Shown piece by piece: positions 12,117-21,401 of a stretch of 64,000 nucleotides of DNA. Numbering within the stretch: position 1 is the stretch's first letter; every line of letters starts with the position of its first letter. Both the position numbers and the translations under genes were made by a program. A model generated the notes under the pieces. It ran no database searches and was not told the DNA's origin. It saw only the letters and a program-made list of their open reading frames with translations. The DNA is from Platynereis dumerilii (taxonomy: Eukaryota; Annelida; Polychaeta; Phyllodocida; Nereididae): contig JAPTHN010000253.1 in NCBI GenBank assembly GCA_026936325.1, positions 1 through 64,000 of the forward strand. The letters are read 5' to 3'.

Positions 12117-12505
12117 TAGTGCTGAGTACCGTGAGCTGAACATCGATACGATACGTATCGTGATACGTCCTTTACGATACACGATATTATCGTGATATAG
12201 ATTTACCAGCATTTATTAGGAATTCAACAATTTTTCTCAACTTTTTTCGGCAAATTTCGGGCCGTCCTCCCTAGTTTACGACATACCGTCGCAAAACGAC
12301 ATCCCGCCGTTTTGCGGCAAACAAAAAACGATGTTTCGGCGCAAGGTTAAACTGATTCCACGGCGATTTTAAGTGATTTTAGGCAATAAATACTGATGTT
12401 TGGCCTTGAAAAATAACCGGTAAGACGTCATACGATATACCGGTGCATGTATCGACGTACAAAACCGGTTTATTTCGATACGGTGTATCACGGTACTCAG
12501 CACTA
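12117..12505. mobile_element. hAT-type MITE
   Basis: 389 bp, perfect 18-bp terminal inverted repeats TAGTGCTGAGTACCGTGA, and an exact 8-bp target duplication CTGGTGTA (12109-12116 and 12506-12513). The interior is rich in CGATACG/CGTATCG units, which also occur next to the ends, and has no coding sequence. It lies downstream of the last exon of the minus-strand host gene. Confidence 0.9.
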
Positions 12506-12603
12506 CTGGTGTATATTAAAAATTCTCACATTAGAGTATATCCTGAAGTTCAAATTCATTGACAACATTGCTTTTTCAATATATAATCAAAATAAAATGA
12601 ATT

Positions 12604-12609
12604 TTTATT
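12604..12609 (-). terminator. Candidate polyadenylation signal of host gene
   Basis: AATAAA on the minus strand, about 110 bases after the stop codon of the last exon (12718-12915). Position and sequence fit a short 3' UTR. AATAAA is common by chance in such AT-rich DNA. Confidence 0.4.
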
Positions 12610-12717
12610 TTTTGACAATATGCAATGAAAGACAAAACTTCACCTATCATAATTTAAATTAATATATAATAAATACAGGTAGTCAAAGGAAAGGGAGAAA
12701 ACATAGCTTCTTGTGAC

Positions 12718-12915
12718 CTACACCCAACGTGTTGTGCCCATTTGGCCCATGGCATACAGAATTTCAAAAAACATCATCAGGTGATCCTTCTTGAAGAGAT
12801 TCATTTCTTGTGTCATGTACACTTTTGTTGAAACGTTTTTGTTTTCAATATCCGAAGGACCTGGATGGCTCAGATTCTTGCTTTTGTCTTGGATGACCAT
12901 TGTGACAAATCTCAC
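12718..12915 (-). CDS. Host gene, last coding exon
   Basis: Minus-strand exon. The acceptor is TTGATGTTTTCAG just above 12915, then 65 codons to TAG at 12718-12720. It starts in phase 0, matching the phase-0 end of exon 14775-14925. It encodes VRFVTMVIQDKSKNL... and ends ...FFEILYAMGQMGTTRWV. Content is mixed helical with no transmembrane segment or known motif. I do not recognise the family. AG|GTGAGA at the boundary could also be read as a donor, but the frame continuity with the exon before favours an acceptor. A polyadenylation signal follows at 12604-12609. Confidence 0.6.
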   Translation of the reverse strand: MRFVTMVIQDKSKNLSHPGPSDIENKNVSTKVYMTQEMNLFKKDHLMMFFEILYAMGQMGTTRWV

Positions 12916-13299
12916 CTGAAAACATCAATGGAACATGTGTCAATATTGAAATTAAAGAACAAATGCAGCCACAGACGATGTAAAATAGAACCTTTCAGCT
13001 TAAAGCTGCTTTAATGATCTCATAAAGACAGCAATTGGTAGATTATTATTATTATTATTTATTCACACTCCGGGTATACATACAATAGAGATACAATTTT
13101 AGATAAACTCAGCAACATTAAAACTCTACACATTTTCAAAGTATCATAACTTTTGAAGCACTAAATTCATCTTGATGTTATTTGGCAAATTTGCCTATTA
13201 ATTAGCTTCTCAACTAAAGATTGTGAACGTTTGAACAGGATCCATGGATATTTCTAAGCCAGACATGCTTTTGTGGCATCATGTCAAATTTGGAATTAG
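12916..13299 (-). other. Intron sequence
   Basis: Intron between exons 14775-14925 and 12718-12915. A short ATT microsatellite lies at about 13045-13060. Nothing else is seen. Confidence 0.5.
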
Positions 13300-13489
13300 C
13301 ACAAGAACCCAGGGGTTCAAAATGGAGGTGGTGTAGGTGATATGGAAAAAATAATACATTTCATTATAGAACTTGGAAAGAGCTTTAAAATGATGCATGG
13401 AAATGTGTGTGTCTGCCAGGTAGCTCAACCTCCTTTTTGTGGAAGGAGCTGCACATTCATTTTGGTGACTATCGCATGATAATGAGATG
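13300..13489 (+). mobile_element. Family B element, 5' fragment
   Basis: Starts ACAAG with the palindrome GAACCCAGGGGTTC and the motif AATGGAGGTG, then follows the interior of the copy at 48736 (TGATGCATGGAAATG, CTGCCAGGTAGCTCAA). It stops at GATAATGAGATGA, where it joins a half copy of the TA-target MITE. No family B 3' hairpin is present. Confidence 0.75.
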
Positions 13490-13636
13490 AATTGTCCCAC
13501 AGAGGGCAGCAGGCGGCTGGCAACGCCTCTGACGGATTCTGACTGCATACAGCATTGCAGAGCCAGATCTTGGATTAATTATTTCCATCTCATCATTACC
13601 TCCGCCCAATGTGCGTTTAATAGAGAAAATACGGTA
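13490..13636. mobile_element. TA-target MITE, half copy
   Basis: Matches the right half of the complete MITE at 49417-49730: TGTCCCACAGAGGGCAGCAG, then CATCATTACCTCCGCCCA, ending GCGTTTAATAGAGAAAATACGGTA. The left half and left inverted repeat are missing, and it abuts the family B fragment. Confidence 0.75.
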
Positions 13637-14774
13637 GGCTATTAATTTTTCCAGTGGGAAGCATGCCCTTAGAGCGGCGGTTTTGCATAACAAGAGATAA
13701 AAAAACCGTGGCCTAAGTGGAAAACTATGGTCACAAATGTACACTTACACAAGAATCCGAGGATTCAAACCCTGGGTTCTGTTGGGAATGAGTAATAGGC
13801 CTAAGCATAAGATCAATGGATATAACATCAAAGTAGCACTGCACTGCGAAGTGCAATCAGCTTTGACACCTGTCAGATTGCCTTCAAGTGCTGTTCCTCA
13901 ATGGCAATTTGGTAAACTGAGGATGAAAATAGGCTTTAGAACTTGCAGAATTGCAATTAGCATTATTAGACTGCTTTGAGAATAGATGCACTGCAAAAAG
14001 CAAATGCTAAATGCATTATTGGCCTTCCTTGAAACGCATGGACGATTGTCATGTGGGCGATATTATAATGCAAAGTCAGCTTGAAAACAGTCCCTCAAGA
14101 CTCAAACAATCTATCAACAAACCGTAAAAAAAAAAAAATTTTTTTTTTCAATAAAAAAAAAAAAAAAATCAACTCAACTCAACCCAAACCTGAAACGCAT
14201 TTTAATATAACATCATTAGAACATGAAGTGGCCATATTGGCTGTACCCACACCCCTATTCATGCCAGGACAAAAGTTTAGAGAAAACATCTCAGACAGGT
14301 TTTCAAAAAAAGTACCCTGGGTGAATCACCCAGGGCAAAAAACCTTAACCGGGACAACGAATACGACGCCGATCGAGTGAAGACAATAGCTCTTCGTTTT
14401 CAAAGAAAACAGACGAGCTAAAAACGTTCTATAACGTCATTACTACTAATTTAAGCAATTTGCTACATTGTAACAAGTCATTATTTCGCACAAAGGTGTG
14501 TCATTAAGTATTAGTTAGACACCGATTTGGAGGGTCCTAGCATGCATTTTTGTCAGTTAGATCCCGACCGGATCCCCCCTCTCCACATAAGTGACAAGTA
14601 TAACAAGTTTTCGTACCGAAAACTCGTTAAAAGTACCCCCTCGGCCAGAACTCCCACCCCCTCCTATTCATAAATTCTGAACGGTCCCTTATGATACTGT
14701 AACCGCATAATGTTATTCTACAGAAATCAATAGCGAGCACAAGAATTGCAAATTTTGGAAGTTTCTACACATAC
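13637..14774 (-). other. Intron sequence
   Basis: No exon seen. A palindromic poly(A)/poly(T)/poly(A) tract lies at about 14126-14168. Near 13749 a lone ACAAGAATCCGAGGATTCAAA matches a family A 5' end. Confidence 0.45.
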
Positions 14775-14925
14775 CTTGAGGCCAACTACCCCAATTCCAA
14801 AACGTTTAGTTTTGTACGTGGTGTTGAGAAACTGGTGAGTGGTCTGGTTGCAGGCTCCCATCAGTTCTGCTAGCAGCTGCGGCAAAAAACAGCGAACCTG
14901 TTTTTTTTCTTTCAGCTCCAGATGC
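14775..14925 (-). CDS. Host gene, internal exon
   Basis: Minus-strand exon of 151 nt. The acceptor is TTTTATTTCTTCAG and the donor AAG|GTATGTG, both strong. It takes two bases from the previous exon (AG + G gives Arg) and ends in phase 0, so 20479-20626, this exon and 12718-12915 read through without a stop. It encodes HLELKEKKQVRCFLPQLLAE, then MGACNQTTHQFLNTTYKTKR and FGIGVVGLK, an amphipathic helix-rich stretch. No family is recognised. Confidence 0.65.
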
Positions 14926-16165
14926 CTGAAGAAATAAAAGAAAAGAATTAGAAATAAATGAGTTTCAACTTCTTTCCCCAATCCCCCCCAATGATTTTCT
15001 ATGGATTGCGCAGTTCAAAATCCATACCATGGTAAATTTACAGGCCTCCCAGCAGCCCCCATCAAAATATATAGGGATTTTCTAGGAAATTTTTAATGAA
15101 ATTTATAGGGCTTTATGCGGCTTTAGCGACTTAAATATAGGGCTTTACGGCTTCAAATGTATGGCAAATTAATATTGTAGGGTAAAGCGGCTGAGTGTTC
15201 GATCGGCATATCAAAAGATTATAAACGCAACTTGAGCATTGTTGAGGAAAGATATGCCAACTTGTTGACCCAAGGAACAAGCTGCCATCCGAAATTTTTC
15301 TTTAAAAAATGCTAGGAACCATAAGAAATGCTAAACAGTAACCATCATTTTCATTTCACATGTGAACGGCCAAATTTAAAATTTAATGCCACAAAAATAT
15401 AGGGTTTTATAGGGATTTTTGGCAAAAATGCTTGAAAATATAGGGAAATATAGGGAGCAAAAAATATATAGGGAAATATAGGCCTATAGACACGCATTGA
15501 TGACACGCTAATACGTACGACACGCTAATACGTACGACACGCAAATGCGTACGACACGCAAATGCGTACGACACACAAATGCGTATGACACGCAAATAAT
15601 GTCGACGCAATGTTGTGCAATGCTGACAGGATGATCCCAATGATCGCTCCATATACTAGTAAAGGGCGATCAAAAGTAAAATAGGTATATCAGAACCATG
15701 TTATATAAATGTCAACTAAAATTTGCTAAACAAGTTTTTATTAGCGACAGTTTAAGAATCTCAAATTGAACAGCCAACCCCTTTATTCACGAACACGTAT
15801 AAGAAATTTTGGTGCGGAATATAACAAATAGTGGATGTTGAGTCGACCAATATTGAGTTTTATTGGCCTCAGCAGGTGATATTGGTCTCGACCAATGTTA
15901 CTACTTCGACCAATAAAACTCAATATTGGTCTCCTAACCATCCACTATCTATATAATATGGCATAACTCAACTTTGCCTCAACAGAATTCCATAGAAAGT
16001 TACATGGACGATTTTTCAGTCCAAGCCAATTATTATGTGAAAAGGATAAAAAATATTTTCATATCAATGTGTAGTGTACTTCGTCAGATGCAGTACATAC
16101 CGTTTGTTTTTAGAACACAGACAGTGCTTTAGAGATAACGCAAAATTGACTACATCCATGCAACC
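14926..16165 (-). other. Intron sequence with small repeats
   Basis: Three repeat zones. At 15050-15490, TATAGGG-rich DNA with repeated ATATAGGGATTTT and ATATAGGGCTTTA. At 15497-15600, a minisatellite of about 17-18 bp (ACACGCAAATGCGTACG type). At 15846-15937, an inverted repeat with 22-bp arms (GACCAATATTGAGTTTTATT and one more pair), spacer about 48 bp. No exon found. Confidence 0.55.
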
Positions 16166-16678
16166 ATAGATATCCAACGTGGACCAAGGACCATGGATTT
16201 CCAAGGTGGACGAAGGACCATTGATTTCCTAGGTGGACCAAGGACCATGGATTTCCAAGGTGGACCAAGGACCATGGATTTTCAAGGTGGACCAAGGGCC
16301 ATTGATTTCCTAGGCGGACCAAGGACCATGGATTTCCAAGGTGGACGAAGGACCATTGATTTCCTAGGTGGACCAAGGACCATGGATTTCCAAGGTGGAC
16401 CAAGGACCATGGATTTTCAAGGTGGACCAAGGGCCATTGATTTCCTAGGTGGACCAAGGACCATGGATTTCCAAGGTGGACGAAGGACCATTGATTTCCT
16501 AGGTGGACCAAGGACCATGGATTTCCAAGGTGGACCAAGGACCATGGATTTTCAAGGTGGACCAAGGGCCATTGATTTCCTAGGTAGACCAAGGACCATG
16601 GATTTCCAAGGTGGACGAAGGACCATTGATTTCCTAGGTGGACCAAGGACCATGGATTTCCAAGGTGGACCAAGGACT
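16166..16678. repeat. 27-bp satellite with 135-bp higher-order unit
   Basis: About 19 tandem copies of a 27-bp unit (GGTGGACCAAGGACCATGGA plus TTTCCAA). Five variants are arranged in a fixed order that repeats every 135 bp, about 3.7 times. Because 27 is a multiple of three, both strands are open: the plus strand reads (MDFQGGPRT)n and the minus strand (VHLGNPWSL)n. This looks like a satellite rather than a gene. Confidence 0.85.
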
Positions 16679-16679
16679 A

Positions 16680-16870
16680 CTTTACCACTTAATTTTTTGT
16701 CCTTTCAGATGACGCGACAACCTTTTCCAAGACCACTTATTTTCTAACGATTTTCAGGAACTTTACTCCAAGCATCTCCAAACAATATGGCCAAGTTAGG
16801 GCCCAAAATACATTCTGAAAGTCTTATCTAATCCAAGACCATACTGCCAAGCAAAATATCTGTAATATAC
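16680..16870 (+). mobile_element. Family B interior remnant
   Basis: CATCTCCAAACAATATGGCC, AGTTAGGGCCCAAAATACAT and TCTGAAAG match the 3' interior of family B elements (compare about 52245-52290). No 3' hairpin is present. The LTR element begins right after it. Confidence 0.5.
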
Positions 16871-16874
16871 ATAC

Positions 16875-17066
16875 TATGGAAGGTGATACACTCACCTAAA
16901 AGATCCCAAAGTCCACAACCGTATAAAGACGCACAGGTCGCTTCAACGGTAGACTACGGAATGACGTCACAAGCGTGGACGCTCTATATTCCGCCAGAGG
17001 GCACTAACTCGCGACGTCTAGACGGTGGCGACACCTACGGGAAGCGGCGAAGCGTCTCCTTCCACA
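16875..17066 (-). repeat. 3' LTR (in element sense)
   Basis: 192 bp, ends TGTGGAAGG...CCTTCCATA in the element sense, with short inverted ends. It contains TGACGTCA, a CRE-type palindrome, near GAATATAGAG, which may act as promoter elements (inference). A purine run (ACGGGGGAAGAG) lies immediately before it in the element sense. Confidence 0.88.
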
Positions 17067-17095
17067 CTCTTCCCCCGTTTGTTTTTGAAGCTCTT

Positions 17096-17350
17096 GACTC
17101 CTTATGCACCCGGACTCCGCCTAGGTACTGGAGTACAGGTTGTCGTGAACAGCTGCCTCTGTTGGTCCCCTACCCGATGCCAAAGGCACTTACGGTCTCC
17201 ACCGAAGGTATTCGAGTAAGAGTTTTCATGAACTCCCTATATACCCGGACTCCGCTTAGGTACTGGAGTACATGTTGTCGTGAACAGCTGACACACACCT
17301 TCCCTTACCCTATGTGCACACTCGGTATCCACCAAGAGTATTAGAGTAAG
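17096..17350. repeat. Direct duplication inside the LTR element
   Basis: Two units of about 125 bp share CCCGGACTCCGC, TAGGTACTGGAGTACA and GTTGTCGTGAACAGCTG. They lie between the short second frame and the 3' LTR, with no coding sense seen. Confidence 0.7.
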
Positions 17351-17507
17351 AAAACATATTGTGTGGACGCCTTGAACTGCAACCAGCACTCTTCCTTCCT
17401 CATAAATTTTTATTTTGTAGAAAAGTTCATTGGATGCAATGATTTGGTGCATTCAAAATCAAAATATACAGTCATTGGTCTATAGTTCTCTTTCCAATAA
17501 AATCTTG

Positions 17508-17864
17508 TCACCAGAGGGCTTCAGCGACAGGTCCATTCTTCATAAATTGCAACTGGTAGATAACTGATTCCAGTGCAGAAGCCTGAAGTTGAGCCTTCCC
17601 GATTTCCTCTGAAGAAAAACCACCAAACTGGACGAAGTTTCCACTTCTATGTGCAATTTGATAGTCAGTCAGCAGTGCCATAATCTGATTCAGAGCAAGG
17701 GATATGATTTGTGCTGCCACCACAGCACTATATTCCTCACTGATCTTAATGGAATCAGAAATGTAATTCCAACGGTCTTCCAAAGTCCTTGAACTGTTAT
17801 ATCTTTCATAAATCATTCGTAAATTGAAGTTTACCTGTTGAATCATGTGGGAGCTCAAATCCAA
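17508..17864 (-). CDS. Second short frame of the LTR element, unknown
   Basis: About 118 residues downstream of gag in the element sense, predicted mostly helical (WNYISDSIKISEEYSAVV, then ISLALNQIMALLTDYQIAH). I recognise no enzyme motif or signal peptide. It could be a short accessory frame or a fossil piece of a longer one. Confidence 0.4.
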   Translation of the reverse strand: MDLSSHMIQQVNFNLRMIYERYNSSRTLEDRWNYISDSIKISEEYSAVVAAQIISLALNQIMALLTDYQIAHRSGNFVQFGGFSSEEIGKAQLQASALESVIYQLQFMKNGPVAEALW

Positions 17865-17896
17865 CCTTTGTCTCCCCCTGTAGTCCTGTGCAAGTT

Positions 17897-19930
17897 TTAA
17901 TGCAGTTTGTGTTTATCATCACCAGAGCCAACCTCATTCAATCCTTTAGGTCTACTTTTCCCCGATGCATCACGCTTCGAATTCGTCTTCGACTTCTGTG
18001 AACTTCTTTTACTTGGCGATCTACTTGTGGAATAATCCCTCCTTTTCCATCTGTCATCTGTCCGACCCCTTCTTGGAGATATACAGCGTGACTGAAAACT
18101 CTGTCTGTGATCGCTTTTTGATTGACTGTCGTAGTCATTTTGATCATGCAAACTTCCACCAGGTGAAGTGTATCTAAATCTAGATCGCCGATCTTCATGA
18201 TTCTGATACCCAGGAGGTCCTCGTCCATTCCTCTGTTCCGGAGAACTCCATCTGGATCTCTCATGGAAGTCCTGATCCTCATGCCAATCATCATCTGACC
18301 ACCTGCGAGAATGATCATAACGAGTTCTTCTGGAGTCATTGTATTCCCTGAATCTTGGAGGTGGAGAGCTATAGCGTCGATTACATCCGCCATTGCAATA
18401 GCTGTCACCGCAATATGTGCAATAGCGTGAATTGCGTGATCCACGAGTGCAGTTCCGGCCTAAATGCCCCAATCCGCCACACTCGTAACATCTAAGTTCA
18501 CTCCCAATTCTTCGCACTAATGCGGAATCATCCTTGAAAGTGCCTTGCTTGCCTGCTGCATTCTTGATGCCCATGCGCTTACTGCTCGCTTGAGCCATCC
18601 TCATCTGACTGACTGCCTCAGAAATTGTGCCTGGCTCTTTGATATTGTAGGTCAACCAAGCATAGGTCTGATCGATGCATCCGTTAAGAAAATATTCTAC
18701 AGCATATTGCTGAAGTTGATCGACTGGTGTATCACATGAGAAAGCATCCTTTGTTATGGCATACACCCGATCAGCAAATATTTCCAACTCCTCCCCTTCA
18801 GCCTGTCTGATCGTTGAAAGGTCTGCCCTTAGAACAGCCTTTGTTGCCTTCCCTGTCCTGCAATACCGCTGTTTAAGTGCCTCACATTGTCGGTCGTAAT
18901 CCAGGGTCACCTCCTCAGGCAAATTACGGTGAGCTGTTAAAGCATTTCCTTGCAATGCCGAAGTTAGCTTGAATAACTTGGTATCATTTGACCAATGCCC
19001 TGCTTGAGCAAGAAAAGAAAATTTGTGGAACCAGTTGTCCCACTGATCCACTTTCCCTTCAAACGGATCCAATTTTACCCTTGAAGGATCAAAAGGGTTG
19101 TTGTCATTTCGTCTTGACTGCTCAACTTTATGTACTGTTTCAGAAACAGCTTTTTCTGGATTCGTCTTGATTTTCTCTGCCTCCTTCTGTCTTCCCAATT
19201 CAATCTTCCTATCCTCCATATGATTTAGCCTCCGACTGGCCTCATAATCATTGGTCACTTGCACAATCCTTCGGAACCTTTCAATGTCCTTGATCCTGTC
19301 CTCAATTCTCTGAAATTGCTCAGTGCTATCCAGCTCCAGACTTTGCAATTTCGCCTCAATATTCTCCAAAGTACTTGAGAAAGATTTGTTTGCTTTAAAC
19401 ATCATGCTTAGTTGTTCATCTTTACGTTCCTCCAACTGCATGTTGAAATTTCTGCACAACTTCTCTCTTTTATCAGTGACTTGGTCATTAATCTGCTTGA
19501 TATACAATGCCAAATCATTGATTGTGAGGTCATTACCAGTTTCTGTAGTAAGTTCACCCGCCGCACTCATATCTTTCGCAACTGATGAATCATCATGATC
19601 CTCAGATATGACGATCCTAGGTGTACCTTCAACTTCTCCATAATCTTCAGTTGGTTGTAGATCTGGAATTCTTGAAGTTATTTTGCCTTCAACATGCTTG
19701 GCCTTAAGCCACTTGACATTAACCTGAGGAGCACATTTTGTCAATTCCCCCAAGGTTGTCAAACTCCCCACAGAGTCCAAATGTTTTCTCAGATTAGCTA
19801 CCGAAGTAGCTGCAATTCCTGGAATCTGTTTGAACTGCTCATCAGAAGCTTGATCCAAATCAAAACTATCAAAATCTGACATTTTGACACAAACTTTGGT
19901 GACACCTTTAAAGTTTTGTCTAGTATCCAC
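17897..19930 (-). CDS. gag: LTR-element Gag polyprotein, zinc-knuckle type
   Basis: An open frame of 677 codons; the Met at residue 17 (MSDFDSFDLD) may be the real start. Domains in order: residues 24-64 resemble a helix-hairpin-helix unit (DLDQASDEQFKQIPGIAATS), unusual for Gag; 140-265 a long charged coiled coil; 285-450 a retrotransposon-Gag capsid-like core (VKLDPFEGKVDQWDNWFHKF); 481-494 a CCHC knuckle CYECGGLGHLGRNC; 504-516 a second Cys cluster CTYCGDSYCNGGC; 520-677 an Arg/Ser/Asp-rich tail like RS domains. The expected role is RNA packaging into particles. Its frame is open throughout. Confidence 0.85.
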   Translation of the reverse strand: MDTRQNFKGVTKVCVKMSDFDSFDLDQASDEQFKQIPGIAATSVANLRKHLDSVGSLTTLGELTKCAPQVNVKWLKAKHVEGKITSRIPDLQPTEDYGEVEGTPRIVISEDHDDSSVAKDMSAAGELTTETGNDLTINDLALYIKQINDQVTDKREKLCRNFNMQLEERKDEQLSMMFKANKSFSSTLENIEAKLQSLELDSTEQFQRIEDRIKDIERFRRIVQVTNDYEASRRLNHMEDRKIELGRQKEAEKIKTNPEKAVSETVHKVEQSRRNDNNPFDPSRVKLDPFEGKVDQWDNWFHKFSFLAQAGHWSNDTKLFKLTSALQGNALTAHRNLPEEVTLDYDRQCEALKQRYCRTGKATKAVLRADLSTIRQAEGEELEIFADRVYAITKDAFSCDTPVDQLQQYAVEYFLNGCIDQTYAWLTYNIKEPGTISEAVSQMRMAQASSKRMGIKNAAGKQGTFKDDSALVRRIGSELRCYECGGLGHLGRNCTRGSRNSRYCTYCGDSYCNGGCNRRYSSPPPRFREYNDSRRTRYDHSRRWSDDDWHEDQDFHERSRWSSPEQRNGRGPPGYQNHEDRRSRFRYTSPGGSLHDQNDYDSQSKSDHRQSFQSRCISPRRGRTDDRWKRRDYSTSRSPSKRSSQKSKTNSKRDASGKSRPKGLNEVGSGDDKHKLH

Positions 19931-20254
19931 TAAATGTCAAAATTTTAAACAGCTTGAAAGTAAACAAATCACAGTATTTATTCACTGATAAATATCCATG
20001 CGAAAAATACTGAAATTGTGGTTCATCTGGTAGATATCAGGTCCTTAAACAAGGCCTACTCAGTTTAAATTCAATGAAATACAACTAAACTGTCGATTTC
20101 TAAACTTAAACTCAACAATCAGCTGATCTTGCTTGTTGACGTTTGAAAATCGCCCGGATGTAAACAAACTCGCCTGAGTTCTGCAAGGCTTCAAATCGGC
20201 AGAAATCGTTTCCAAACGAATGACAGTTTCTCCAGAAACTTGACACAGGTCCTG

Positions 20255-20281
20255 TATCGTATTCCAACACTTCTGACACCA
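20255..20281 (-). promoter_or_regulatory. Primer-binding site, tRNA-Leu type
   Basis: One base inside the 5' LTR (element sense) lies TGGTGTCAGAAGTG, complementary to the 3' end of animal tRNA-Leu (…CACTTCTGACACCA). This supports 20283-20474 as the 5' LTR. Confidence 0.8.
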
Positions 20282-20282
20282 G

Positions 20283-20474
20283 TATGGAAGGTGATACACT
20301 CACCTAAAAGATCCCAAAGTCCACAACCGTATAAAGACGCACAGGTCGCTTCAACGGTAGACTACGGAATGACGTCACAAGCGTGGATGCTCTATATTCC
20401 GCCAGAGGGCACTAACTCGCGACGTCTAGACGGTGGCGACACCTACGGGAAGCGGCGAAGCGTCTCCTTCCACA
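20283..20474 (-). repeat. 5' LTR (in element sense)
   Basis: 192 bp, nearly identical to 16875-17066. Its outer edge touches the 4-bp duplication at 20475-20478, which is also the first four intron bases after host exon 20479-20626. Confidence 0.88.
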
Positions 20475-20478
20475 ATAC

Positions 20479-20626
20479 CTTATATGTTCCCCAAGCTCTT
20501 CCTGCTTGGCAGTCTCTATCTTCGTTTCCTCCTCATCAAATCTGTCATTCATCAGCTGATCTTCTGATATTTCTTCCTCTGACCATATTCCAGAGCATGA
20601 AGCATCCATATCATCCTCTTCTTCTT
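20479..20626 (-). CDS. Host gene, acidic internal exon
   Basis: Minus-strand exon of 148 nt. The acceptor is TTTACATTACATTTCAG. It enters in phase 1 and leaves in phase 2, matching the exon at 44989-45124 upstream and 14775-14925 downstream. It encodes an acidic stretch: EEEEDDMDASCSGIWSEEEI, then SEDQLMNDRFDEEETKIETA and KQEELGEHI. The exon ends AAG, followed by GTAT and then directly by the 5' LTR. Before the insertion the donor read AAG|GTATGT, as the copy beyond the element (16874 and leftwards) still shows. The likely role is a charged linker. The family is unknown. Confidence 0.62.
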
Positions 20627-21401
20627 CTGAAATGTAATGTAACACTTTTTAGTTAATCTTTAAAAATCTGTTTCATGCTTCAAAAAGAGAGATACAGTGG
20701 CGAGCGAGTCACCCCTGAAGTTGGCTTTACAGACCAACCATTCATAAAATCTTACCAAGATACGTGGCGTGGATGAAAGATACCTAAACACACAATGTCA
20801 CATTCTAGTCATAAAGAGCAACTGACACCTTCTAATTAAATATTAACTAGAATTTTACGACACAACAGTTTGTGATCTCTACTATTGATGTAGGCCTGTG
20901 CTACAATTGGATTAGATACCTCCGAAATGCAATGCATAATAACAAAGGAAGAAATTATATTACAGGAAGCCATTTTAATGAAATCACATGTTAAGTGCCT
21001 GACTCTTTTATGCTTGACATTTTCATTCTTGCAGGAATCACAATGAGCAAAGGTGGCAGCACTGTCCATGCAAAATGTGGCTGTCTGCATGTGTGAGCGT
21101 ACGACAATACCAGAACTGCAAGCGGTTTCAACGCTCGTCTGTTAATGTGAAATATATCAATGTGTGCCAGAATATCATTTTCCTGATCCATGCCCACTAC
21201 ACAGGCCAATACCTGTACCTAATTTCATAACTCTAAGCGAAATAGTACGGTCACAATGGGCAGTTCAAGGATGTCAGCCATTTTGAAGTGGCCAGCTTGG
21301 TGGCGGCTAAAGTAGGATTAAAAATAAGACAGTATTTTATATATCCTACTGTCTTATATATACTCCTGCTTTACCCCTTTTTCAATAGTACTGCCAATGG
21401 A
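20627..21401 (-). other. Intron sequence, with a family A core fragment
   Basis: 21178-21300 matches one core repeat of family A (CCAATACCTGTACC...TTTCATAACTCTAAGCG). At 21303-21385, GACAGTATTTTATATATCCT, ACTGTCTTATATATACTCCT and GCTTTACCCC recur inverted at 24262-24296, on the other side of the family A element, so the two sites bracket it. Confidence 0.5.

Larger units (their letters stand above)
16875..20474 (-). mobile_element. Gag-only LTR retrotransposon, young, looks whole for what it carries
   Basis: Two 192-bp direct repeats (16875-17066 and 20283-20474) differ at about one position. Each begins TG in the element sense, and a 4-bp target duplication (ATAC on the plus strand, 16871-16874 and 20475-20478) flanks them. 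The internal 3.2 kb carries a primer-binding site, one long gag frame, a second short frame and a purine tract before the 3' LTR. No protease, reverse transcriptase, RNase H or integrase is seen, so it would need enzymes from a relative. The near-identical LTRs indicate a recent insertion. Gag style suggests Ty3/Gypsy kin. Confidence 0.88.

Noticed and set aside
16110-16747. Repeat proteins of about 185 residues on each strand
   Set aside because: Both follow from a 27-bp satellite; both strands open at once argues against a gene.
17508-17864. Host exon inside the LTR element
   Set aside because: It lies between the two LTRs, in element sense and directly after gag, so it is treated as element sequence.
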